From JAAYAY01 sp963674575 (GTDB lineage: Bacteria; Planctomycetota; Planctomycetia; Pirellulales; Thermoguttaceae), in contig CAXXQT010000009.1 in assembly GCA_963674575.2 (NCBI GenBank), positions 1,364,001 to 1,428,000 on the forward strand: 64,000 nt of DNA, given 5' to 3'. The notes below the pieces were generated by a model. That model was given only the letters and a program-made list of their open reading frames with translations, made no database searches and had not been told where the DNA came from. Made by a program: the position numbers and the translations under genes. Position 1 is the first letter of the stretch. Each line of letters begins with the position of its first letter. Below are positions 56,890 through 64,000 of the stretch, piece by piece.

Positions 56890-59607
56890 TCAACGGTGGG
56901 TGATATCGACCACCCGCAGCACGCCCGCTGGGACGGTCAGCGAGATCTTGTTCTCCCCCAAAGGTAGCGCTTCGCCGCTCAGGATGTCGCGGCAACTCGT
57001 GCCGTCCAGGTGTTGCAGCACGATCGTTGCCTGGCGATCGGCCGGTGAAAGGTACCCCGGATCGATGAGCGTGACCCGCACGTGGGTTGGGTCGAGGCGA
57101 ACGACCGTCCACGCCACCTCGCCCTGCACCCGAACGGGCAGCCGGGCGGCCGAAGCCTCCAACGCCACCAGGGCCTTCGGCTTGAAGTCCTCGGCGCTGG
57201 TGCCCTTTCCTGCCTCGTCGTAGAAGACCTCCCCGTCGGTCAGAAGCATGGAGCGGAAGAAGGGGGATGCCGCCAGGTCGGTGGTTGCCGGCACGGTCGC
57301 AATCAGTCCGTAGGGATTGGTGGGCAGGAAGTTCAACATGCGGCTGCGGCTGCCCATGGCGTAGCGGCTGAAATCGCTCGGCGCCGTCGGAGCCCCGCCC
57401 CAGTAGCAGTCCATCCGGTCGAATACCATATCAGTCGCTCGCGGCTCGTAACCATCAATATGATGGCCGTTCTTGCCGTGTTCCAGGAATCGCGGCGAGG
57501 GCTCTTTCATGCCCAGGCAAACATCCGCCACCGAGAGGAGCTGCTCCCGGTCGGGCACGGCGATGACCCCCTTGTCGAGCATTTGATACAAGGTGCTCAG
57601 GCTCCGCGGATCGCCCTGATAGATGTTGACAAGAAGCGTGTCGGCGCCGAGCGATGCTCGCAGCACCATGGACCGCATCAGGTGGCTGAGGTTCTGCTGG
57701 GCGCCCCATTCCCAGAACCGCGAGAAGTTGGCGTTGTCGGTGACGGCCCGGCCGGAGATCCGATCGAAATAGCCGCACAGCCAGAGTCCCATCCGGCCCG
57801 AGAGGCTGATTGCCTGGGTCCGGCCGTTCGTTTCTTCCATACTGGGGATGAAGATGTCGTGGAACTTGCCGCCCAGAATCACGTCGCGCCAGAGGTCCAG
57901 ATAGCAGCTTGCATTCCAGAAGATGTTCTTGTTGCGGAGCACGATCTTGGCCGTTCCGTGGCGGCGGCAGAGTTCGGCGATCGGCACGAGGTGCGTGCGG
58001 ACGGCATACTGCATGGCCTCGTCGGTCCGTTCCATTTCAGGAAAGACCAGGGCCCGACAGGTCGTGGGGGCCGCTTCGAGGATTCCCTTGATCGTGCTCA
58101 GACGCATGTAGAACGGATCGTTGCCGTGGCCGGCCCAAAGAGCGAACGGCTCGCCACGCTCTTCCCGCTCCCGGGCGAAGGCGACGATCTGCTCGGCCGT
58201 GAAGTTGTATTTGTGCCGCGTTTCGCGCGTCTTGTTCCAGGGGGCTTTCAGGAAGTCGCGATCGTAGTTCTCCGTGAACAGGTTGAACTGCACGAAGCTG
58301 AGATTCTCGTACGCGCCGTCGTTCAGATAGAGTTCGCGATTCTCGTCGGCAGACCTGCCGGTGATCACCGTCGTCGGCTTTGGCTCTGGTTGATAGGCCG
58401 GGCGCTTGAACTGCTCGACCTGCCGGGCGAGCACCTCCTGGTTCTTTTCGACCTCGGCGAGGCGTCCGACCGGTTTGAGGTTTCTGAAGGCGGCAGGCCA
58501 ATCGGGACGGGTCAGGTCCAAGGCGTAGATCCCGTCACCTCCGGAAACGCTACTTCCGAAGAAGAGCTTTCCGCTCTTCCAATCGAAGTCGGCGCAGGTC
58601 AACGAGTACGACCCATCCACAATCCGCTCGATCTTGCCGTCGAGGTTGTAGGCGATGAGTTGGTTGCCGAAAAGTCCGAAGACCTGTTCTTTCCCGGAAT
58701 CTGGCATGGTCACGTGGGTGAGCAGGTTCATACGGTAGGCTCGCCCTCGAAGGCCCTTGGAGGACGACGTAAGCACTTTCTCGCCGCGACCGTTGTAGGC
58801 GTAGAAGATGCCTTTCTTTTCAAAATGGTCCGTCAGGAGGATCTCGTCGCTTCCGTCACCGTTGATGTCGAGAGGCAGCACGCTGAAGACGGCCACCCGG
58901 AAGCCGGCCCAGGGGACGTAGAACTTCGTGCCCTCCGTGGGATTGGTGGTTGCCAGCCCGACAGGTTCCTTCCAGACGGGTTGGAGCGTGGCGGGATCGA
59001 AGAGTTGGAGGAAGAATCGGCTGCGGTCGTTCTTGGCGGTCACCACGGCCGCGTACTTCTTGCCGTCGCCCAGAAAGTTGCCGGCGCGAATATGCCGGAC
59101 GGGATAACGAAACTCGACCGAGTTGACGACCTCGCCGTCGGCCGACAAGGCGTAGAGCCGCTTCTCGATGCCGCCAGCCAGGATCACGGTCTCCTGGCCA
59201 GCGTTGGTCACCGGGCACACCTGAATCAGCGGCGGAGTGCGGCGGAACCGCCACTTGAGCTTCCCGGCGGGATCCAGGGCATACAGGCAGCCGTCGGCTG
59301 AGGCGACCAGCGTCTCGTCGCAGCCATCGCCGTCCAGGTCGGCCACCGCCAGGTCCAGGGGCAGCGAGTCGGCGGCCTCGTTTTTCCAGACAAGCCGGCC
59401 GGCCTGCGTGTGGCAAAGAACCGTGCCGTCCAGGGCCGCGGCCATCAGCACGGATTCACCTCCCGGCTGCACCTGCCCGCACCGCAGTTGGTAGACCGTA
59501 TGCCCGCCGGTCGAGAAGGCGGTCAACGGGTTGTCGGCACGCAGGGGCTGACAAAGGCCCGCCAGGAGCAGGGCCGCAATCTCGCAGATTCGAAGGAGAG
59601 CGTTCAT
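56890..59607 (-). CDS. Secreted two-domain protein, beta-propeller plus lambda-carrageenase-like catalytic region
   Basis: About 905 residues with a signal peptide ('RICEIAALLLAGLCQPLRAD'). The first ~400 residues are PQQ/FG-GAP-like blades ('LDLAVADLDGDGCDETLVASADGCLYALDPAGKLKWRF', 'LPLDINGDGSDEILLTDHFEKKG'). The remaining ~500 residues form a large domain with 'EQIVAFAREREERGEPFALWAGHGNDPFYMRLSTIKGIL', 'LVFPEMERTDEAMQY' and 'DIFIPSMEETNGRTQ'. Length and order resemble lambda-carrageenase (GH150) and its planctomycete relatives; this is recall of architecture, not a search result. A sulfated-polysaccharide target fits the marine-type gene set. ATG 59607 starts the signal peptide. Confidence 0.6.
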   Translation of the reverse strand: MNALLRICEIAALLLAGLCQPLRADNPLTAFSTGGHTVYQLRCGQVQPGGESVLMAAALDGTVLCHTQAGRLVWKNEAADSLPLDLAVADLDGDGCDETLVASADGCLYALDPAGKLKWRFRRTPPLIQVCPVTNAGQETVILAGGIEKRLYALSADGEVVNSVEFRYPVRHIRAGNFLGDGKKYAAVVTAKNDRSRFFLQLFDPATLQPVWKEPVGLATTNPTEGTKFYVPWAGFRVAVFSVLPLDINGDGSDEILLTDHFEKKGIFYAYNGRGEKVLTSSSKGLRGRAYRMNLLTHVTMPDSGKEQVFGLFGNQLIAYNLDGKIERIVDGSYSLTCADFDWKSGKLFFGSSVSGGDGIYALDLTRPDWPAAFRNLKPVGRLAEVEKNQEVLARQVEQFKRPAYQPEPKPTTVITGRSADENRELYLNDGAYENLSFVQFNLFTENYDRDFLKAPWNKTRETRHKYNFTAEQIVAFAREREERGEPFALWAGHGNDPFYMRLSTIKGILEAAPTTCRALVFPEMERTDEAMQYAVRTHLVPIAELCRRHGTAKIVLRNKNIFWNASCYLDLWRDVILGGKFHDIFIPSMEETNGRTQAISLSGRMGLWLCGYFDRISGRAVTDNANFSRFWEWGAQQNLSHLMRSMVLRASLGADTLLVNIYQGDPRSLSTLYQMLDKGVIAVPDREQLLSVADVCLGMKEPSPRFLEHGKNGHHIDGYEPRATDMVFDRMDCYWGGAPTAPSDFSRYAMGSRSRMLNFLPTNPYGLIATVPATTDLAASPFFRSMLLTDGEVFYDEAGKGTSAEDFKPKALVALEASAARLPVRVQGEVAWTVVRLDPTHVRVTLIDPGYLSPADRQATIVLQHLDGTSCRDILSGEALPLGENKISLTVPAGVLRVVDITHR

Positions 59608-59743
59608 TCCGGCAGAGCCCTTTTGATGGAGGGACGGGCGTTTGGATTCGCTGTACCTTGACTCTCCAGAGTCGAGTATTGGAGCATCACACGTGGACAT
59701 CTCGCAACGACTTGGTGCGAGGGCTTCCGCAAACGAATGGAGA

Positions 59744-61249
59744 TCACTGGGCTGGCAACTGCACTGACTGCTTCTGGAACAGATTCACCCCCTGCTGGGC
59801 GAGGGCCTCTTGAACTGCTGGAATGTTGACGTCACGCACCCGGACCCCGTCGCGCACGGCGACGGCCGCCGCGACGCCGGCGCCCTGGCCGACGATCATC
59901 GTGACGGGCTGAATGCGAAGCAACTCGGCCGGCGTTGACGACGTGCTCCGCCCGCTCCCCATGACCAGCCCGTCCGTCTTCGGGGGCAGCATGCACCGCA
60001 GGGGGACGTCGAAGTACTCGCAGTTCTTCCGCCATTTGCGATGGGCGACGCCCCGGCCGACGGCGTCGTCGAAGGGCGTCCCGTACGCTTCCGCCGTGAG
60101 CGTGAAGTCGCCCGCCAGCCAGCGAGTCTGCCGCAGCCCCAGCATGGTGCTTGTGTGGACGACGAAGCTGTTCTCGCAACCGGGCAGACGCTCTTGCAGG
60201 AACCCGGCCACATGGTGCGCCATGGCCCGACCCTGACGCATGAGGTCCGAAAGCTCTTTTCCGTCCACGCCGGCCACCCGGACCATGCCCGTGTTCACGT
60301 TCAGCGTCTTCTCCGCGCAGATGCCCGACATCTTGAAGGCGTGCATGTCGTGGAAGGGCCCCCACGTCCTGGAGTATTCGCCGCGCTCGATGGCGTCTTG
60401 CACGGTCCCCTTCAGCTTGTTCCCATAATGCTCCAGGATGAAATATCCGGCCTCATAAAAGGCGAGCATGCTCTTGATGCTTCGCGCCCCGCTTCGGGCG
60501 TTGCCATATTCCTCCGGGTTGTCGCGGAAGAAGGCGACCAAGCGTTCGAAATCCACGTTTCCCAGTCGGAACATGAAGCTGTTCGACATGCCGGCGGCTC
60601 GTAGGGGGACGCCCGCATAGTGGGCCACGTCTGCGTCGCCCGTGGCGTCCACCACGCAGCCCGCTTCGAGCCTCTGATTGCCCGACCGATTGGAGATGAC
60701 CACGCCCGTGACGCGATTGTCCGACAGGACTGCGTCGGTCACGATGGTTCCGTAATAGACATCCACGCCCGCCTCTTCGAGCATCATGTCCATGGCGAGC
60801 TTGGCCAGTTCGATGTCGAAGGTGATGTGATAGGGCTGGCTGGCCCAGGTGGCCGTGGTTGCCCCCAGGTCCACGAGCCTCTGGACGAGTTCGAACGGCC
60901 GGCCGCCGACCACTTGTTCGCCCGCCGTGTTATGGAACACGTTGGACATGGTGGCTTCCATGGTGGCGGTGGCGACCCCGCCGGCGAAGGCCTGGGCCTC
61001 GATCAGGGCCGTGCTGGCGCCGGCCCGGGCCGCGGCGCAAGCGGCCGCAACTCCCGCGAGTCCGCCGCCAGCGACGACCACGTCGTACTGACCGGCAAGG
61101 GGCAACTTCTCAACATACGACCGGTCGGAGGCCGAGTCGCGTTCTTCGGCGCCGTGAGCCGAGCCGTCATCGCCTGCAAAACATGCGCCCGCCCCTAACG
61201 ACGCGAGCAGAGTTTTCTTGAGAAACGCCTTTCTTGAAAACTGACCCAT
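59744..61249 (-). CDS. Exported FAD-dependent oxidoreductase
   Basis: About 501 residues. A Tat/Sec-like signal ('SRKAFLKKTLLASLGAGACFA') precedes the FAD-binding 'YDVVVAGGGLAGVAAACAAARAGASTALIEAQAFAGG' and a later 'AGCVVDATGDADVAHYAGVP', as in the FAD_oxidored (PF12831) family. The C-terminal 'RIQPVTMIVGQGAGVAAAVAVRDG' completes the FAD site. ATG 61249 has GAGGCGG six bases upstream. It lies upstream of the carrageenase-like gene on the same strand, 136 bases apart, so the two may work on one polysaccharide. Confidence 0.88.
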   Translation of the reverse strand: MGQFSRKAFLKKTLLASLGAGACFAGDDGSAHGAEERDSASDRSYVEKLPLAGQYDVVVAGGGLAGVAAACAAARAGASTALIEAQAFAGGVATATMEATMSNVFHNTAGEQVVGGRPFELVQRLVDLGATTATWASQPYHITFDIELAKLAMDMMLEEAGVDVYYGTIVTDAVLSDNRVTGVVISNRSGNQRLEAGCVVDATGDADVAHYAGVPLRAAGMSNSFMFRLGNVDFERLVAFFRDNPEEYGNARSGARSIKSMLAFYEAGYFILEHYGNKLKGTVQDAIERGEYSRTWGPFHDMHAFKMSGICAEKTLNVNTGMVRVAGVDGKELSDLMRQGRAMAHHVAGFLQERLPGCENSFVVHTSTMLGLRQTRWLAGDFTLTAEAYGTPFDDAVGRGVAHRKWRKNCEYFDVPLRCMLPPKTDGLVMGSGRSTSSTPAELLRIQPVTMIVGQGAGVAAAVAVRDGVRVRDVNIPAVQEALAQQGVNLFQKQSVQLPAQ

Positions 61250-61529
61250 CGTGCCGCCTCTCGTGTTGGTGAGGAAGGAGTCGTTGGCAACCGCTCGCAG
61301 CGTACAGTGTAGCCAAGCCCTTGGGCTCACGCGAGCGATTCGTGGCAGGGGCCACGGAGGGCGTCAAGACATGGTGTGGCTTGTGCCCGCTCGCACAAGG
61401 CGAGGTGTTCATGCCGAACTCTTGACGCGTGCTTAGACACTCGCTAAACCTTCGGGGATGAGCCCGCTGCCTCCGCCGCCGGTCTTAGGTGTTACGCACA
61501 AACTTGCTGAGATTAAGTTGTGGTTCTGT

Positions 61530-61802
61530 ATGAAGTTTGATATTGGCGATAGAGTCCGCATCAAGGGGCATTGGAATTTTCCCAATGATTGCCAAGGGAC
61601 CATTTCTTGCCCTCCGGCGCATGCTGTTGAGCTTGTCGAGAATCAAGATCCGTGGGAGGGAATCCACAGATACGTACATGGCAGAAAAGGCCCAATTGAG
61701 TTGTTTTGGATAAAGTTCGATGAACCCCAGATGGACGTCGACGGCGATGGCCCGTATTCCGAGGGGGAAGTTGAAGCGGAGCTTATCTACCGGATTGAGT
61801 GA
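61530..61802 (+). CDS. Small conserved hypothetical protein
   Basis: About 90 residues: 'KFDIGDRVRIKGHWNFPNDCQGTI' begins like a KOW/SH3-type barrel, and 'PIELFWIKFDEPQMDVDGDGPYSEGEVEAELI' closes it. Similar short proteins occur scattered in bacteria; the function is unknown. Its codons are visibly richer in A and T than the neighbours', suggesting transfer. ATG 61530 has no clear ribosome-binding site. Confidence 0.6.
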   Translation: MKFDIGDRVRIKGHWNFPNDCQGTISCPPAHAVELVENQDPWEGIHRYVHGRKGPIELFWIKFDEPQMDVDGDGPYSEGEVEAELIYRIE

Positions 61803-61940
61803 TTCTGTGAGGAAGAGGGGGCGGGATAGGGGCTGCTTGAGGTCGTGGCAAAATAATTCGCTAAACAGGCTTGACGTAGCGAATTCGTTCGCTATATCCA
61901 GCAGGTGCAGCGAAGGAATTCGCTGCGGCGTCTCTTTTCT

Positions 61941-62136
61941 GCCCCGAAGGGGCGTCAACACGTCAGCCCAGGGCAACGCCCTGGGTGGGTATTGCATTGA
62001 ACCGTCGTTGCCCTGTAAGGACCAAACAACCTGGCCTGACCGTCTAAATATTCCGCCCTTTCAGGGCTTGGGTTGCGTTCGGATTCCATTCCCGGGGCGA
62101 TGCCCCGGGCTGATATGTTGCGGCCCCTTCGGGGCG
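61941..62136. repeat. GC-rich element with inverted ends and nested palindromes
   Basis: The ends GCCCCGAAGGGGC (61941) and GGCCCCTTCGGGGC (to 62135) enclose inverted TCAGCCC/GGGCTGA arms. Perfect palindromes inside include CCCAGGGC...GCCCTGGG and CCCGGGGCGATGCCCCGGG. It fills the 460-base gap before blaI and has no coding frame. The 40571-40750 repeat uses similar GCCCC-n-GGGGC motifs. Confidence 0.7.
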
Positions 62137-62262
62137 ACAGGTCCATTGCGGCACGTATGGCGATTACACCAGGCTCGACTCGGGAGAGTCAAGCTACGGA
62201 CTTCGCCTTCCTATCGAGACAACCGTCGGCAAACGTTATCCAGTTCCGGAGGACTCAGCCCC

Positions 62263-62646
62263 ATGCCCCGTCCCGTTTCTTCGCAGCCGACCGAGGTGGA
62301 AATGCAGATCCTGCGAATCTTGTGGGACCTCGGCCCGAGCCCCGTGCGGGAGGTTCACAAGCGGCTCGAAGCGGCCAAGGGCACCAACTACTCGACCACC
62401 GTCAAGATGCTGGGGGTGATGCTGCAGAAGGGGCTGGTCAAGCGGGACGAGAAGGTTCAGCCCTACGTGTATCGGGCCGCTCTGACCCGGGCCAAGGCCG
62501 GCAAACGGATGCTCGACGACCTGATCGAGAAGGTTTACGAGGGTTCCGCCATGAGCCTGGTGCTGCAAGCCTTGTCCTCAGGCAAGGCCTCGAAGGAGGA
62601 GTTGGAGGAAGTCCGTCGAGTGCTCGACCAGATGGAGGGGAGGTAG
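62263..62646 (+). CDS. BlaI/MecI-family repressor
   Basis: About 127 residues. A winged helix lies at residues 8-75 ('PTEVEMQILRILWDLGPSPVREVHKRLEAAKGTNYSTTVKMLGVMLQKGLVKRDEKVQPYVYRAALT'), and a C-terminal dimer helix ends it. In the known systems the repressor is cleaved after a membrane M56 protease senses a signal. The protease gene starts two bases after its stop. GGAGG lies before ATG 62263. No beta-lactamase gene is in view, so the controlled genes may be different. Confidence 0.92.
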   Translation: MPRPVSSQPTEVEMQILRILWDLGPSPVREVHKRLEAAKGTNYSTTVKMLGVMLQKGLVKRDEKVQPYVYRAALTRAKAGKRMLDDLIEKVYEGSAMSLVLQALSSGKASKEELEEVRRVLDQMEGR

Positions 62647-62648
62647 CC

Positions 62649-64000
62649 ATGTTGCGGATTCTGGCAGAATCGGCCTGGGTGGACCGATTCGGTTGGGTGC
62701 TGGTTCACACACTTTGGCAATTCGCGCTCGTGGCGGTGTTTGCCGCTGCTCTGCAATGGGCGCTGCACCGTTTCTCGGCCGCGACGAGATATTGGGCCCT
62801 GCTGGCGGCGATGGCCACTTTTGTTGCCTTGCCGGTGGCGAGCTGGTTCTGGCTGGCCCCTGCCGGGCAATCCCCGCGAACCGTCGCTCTGGCCAAGGAC
62901 GAGATGTCGCAGGCGCGTCCGCAGCCGGCCCCAGGTCATCATTCTGCGCTGCCGTCGGCAGCCGAGACGATGACAAGCGTGGGCATTCCCACGCCAACAG
63001 CAGACGAGCTCGAAACGCCACAACCAGAACCTCGTCCTGGAGCCCTCACACCGGTCGATTCGGCTTCGCTGTTCTCGCGTCTGCAGGGGCATGTCCAGGC
63101 GTGGCTGCCTGCGGTTGTTCTCGTGTGGCTTGTCGGTGTTTTCGTGGCGGCGTTGCGGCCCTTGCTGAGTTGGCACACGGTGCGCCGGTTGCGAACCGAC
63201 GGCGTGGAGCCGGTTGGAGAGACGATCGAGGCGGCCCTCAGGCGTGCGGCGGATCGGCTGGGAATCACCCGATCGGTTGCCTTGCTGCAATCGGCGCTGG
63301 TCAAGGCGCCGGTGGTCGTGGACTGCTTTCGCCCGGCGATCCTGTTGCCGCTGAGCGTGTTAACCGAGTTGCCCCAGTCGCAATTGGAACTGATCCTGGC
63401 CCATGAGTTGGCCCATATCCGCCGCCACGACTACCTGGTCAACCTGATCCAGGCGTTCGTCGAAACGCTCTTCTTCTATCATCCCGGCGTGTGGTGGCTT
63501 TCGCGAACCATTCGCAACGAGCGGGAGAACTGCTGCGACGACGTGGCCATGTCGACCGTTGACTGCCGGGCCGAGTATGGCGAAGCCCTGCTGGCGGTGG
63601 CGCGACTGCGTGCAGTGGAAACGCCGCTCTCGTTGGCCGCACGGGGCGGATCGCTCCTGAGCCGAATTCGGCGGATTGCCGGATGTGAGCCGGTCCCGAA
63701 GTTGGCCGGCGGCGCCAGCATCCTGTGCGGTCTGCTGCTTGCATTGGTGCTTCTCGCAAGTGCAACCTGGGGGAGAACGCCGGCGACTGCGGACCCCGAG
63801 CCGCCCACCGCGGACGCGGCTCCAGCGCCCCCTCCAACTCCGGCATCAACCGCATCCGACCAATCACCGCGGCACACCCTTCGGTTCCATTTCCGCTTCC
63901 GACCTTGGACAGAAGTGCTCCAGTGGTATGCGAAAGAAGCGGGCCTCGCTTTGGTGATGGACTCTCCACCGCCGGGCACGCTCAACTACAGCGACGACAG
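62649..64000 (+). CDS. BlaR1-like M56 membrane protease with STN-like tail (partial)
   Basis: 450 residues are visible and the gene runs off the window. About four membrane spans surround the M56 zinc site 'ILAHELAHIRRHDY' with the downstream Glu in 'RNERENCCDDVAM'. After a last span ('ILCGLLLALVLLASATWG') comes a Pro/Ala-rich linker, then 'RFHFRFRPWTEVLQWYAKEAGLALVMDSPPPGTLNYSDD'. That region looks like the STN/secretin-N0-type domain often attached to planctomycete envelope proteins. No penicillin-binding sensor domain is present so far. It forms an operon with the BlaI repressor. Confidence 0.9.
   Translation, partial: MLRILAESAWVDRFGWVLVHTLWQFALVAVFAAALQWALHRFSAATRYWALLAAMATFVALPVASWFWLAPAGQSPRTVALAKDEMSQARPQPAPGHHSALPSAAETMTSVGIPTPTADELETPQPEPRPGALTPVDSASLFSRLQGHVQAWLPAVVLVWLVGVFVAALRPLLSWHTVRRLRTDGVEPVGETIEAALRRAADRLGITRSVALLQSALVKAPVVVDCFRPAILLPLSVLTELPQSQLELILAHELAHIRRHDYLVNLIQAFVETLFFYHPGVWWLSRTIRNERENCCDDVAMSTVDCRAEYGEALLAVARLRAVETPLSLAARGGSLLSRIRRIAGCEPVPKLAGGASILCGLLLALVLLASATWGRTPATADPEPPTADAAPAPPPTPASTASDQSPRHTLRFHFRFRPWTEVLQWYAKEAGLALVMDSPPPGTLNYSDD

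Noticed and set aside
57082..59301. 739-residue open frame opposite the carrageenase-like gene
   Set aside because: It shows shadow composition without a signal or motif, and the minus strand has a signal peptide and propeller blades.

Overview
This is a GC-rich bacterial chromosome segment, almost certainly from a planctomycete (Planctomycetota, Pirellulales-like). The grounds are a secD-secF fusion with long Ala/Pro/Glu-rich segments, several Tat-exported Gfo/Idh/MocA oxidoreductases, ThuA and LamG-type secreted proteins, membrane proteins carrying an 'NPYRSP' start or an 'FSLRGML..LTLFALWLG' segment, leucine-rich-repeat proteins, a very cysteine-rich exported protein, and a BlaI/M56 pair with an STN-like tail. 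No tRNA, rRNA, CRISPR array or intact transposase gene was seen.

Layout. 1-6.6 kb: end of yajC, secDF, a LysM protein and a REC-GGDEF-CBS diguanylate cyclase. 6.6-10.4 kb: an SGNH hydrolase, a truncated DUF6928 gene and a glycoside hydrolase gene broken by a deletion or frameshift. 10.4-18.8 kb: the phosphate operon pstS-pstC-pstA-pstB-phoU on the minus strand. PstC and PstA carry very large extra domains, a Pho-box-like array lies upstream, and a Flp-prepilin/CBS fusion protein follows phoU. 19-22 kb: a frameshifted signal-peptidase-like gene, an orphan antitoxin-like protein and a sugar aminotransferase. 22-28.3 kb: a Gfo/Idh oxidoreductase, a tandem repeat array, then ThuA, HEAT, RidA, LamG-like, hisG and hisI. 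28.7-31 kb: a glycosyltransferase, an HTH regulator and a response regulator. 31.5-36.6 kb: dapL, cysK and gyrA. 36.9-41.6 kb: sufU-sufS with several short inverted-repeat elements bracketing two membrane-protein genes. 41.6-46.5 kb: tyrA, a PurS/PurL fusion and purQ. 46.7-47.5 kb: the cysteine-rich protein. 48.2-53 kb: dnaG-rpoD behind a near-consensus promoter, then a CdsZ-like zinc-ribbon protein. 52.9-61.2 kb: exported oxidoreductases, an LRR protein, an agmatine/peptidyl-arginine deiminase homologue and a lambda-carrageenase-like protein. 61.5-64 kb: an AT-richer small gene, a repeat element and the blaI-blaR1-like pair, which runs off the window.

Most genes are ordinary housekeeping or typical planctomycete secreted functions. 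The least expected items are the prepilin-TM-CBS fusion behind phoU, the families of short repeats that sit exactly at stop codons and bracket accessory genes, the structured 3' region of secDF, the 29-bp repeats between purL and purQ, and the group of decayed genes.
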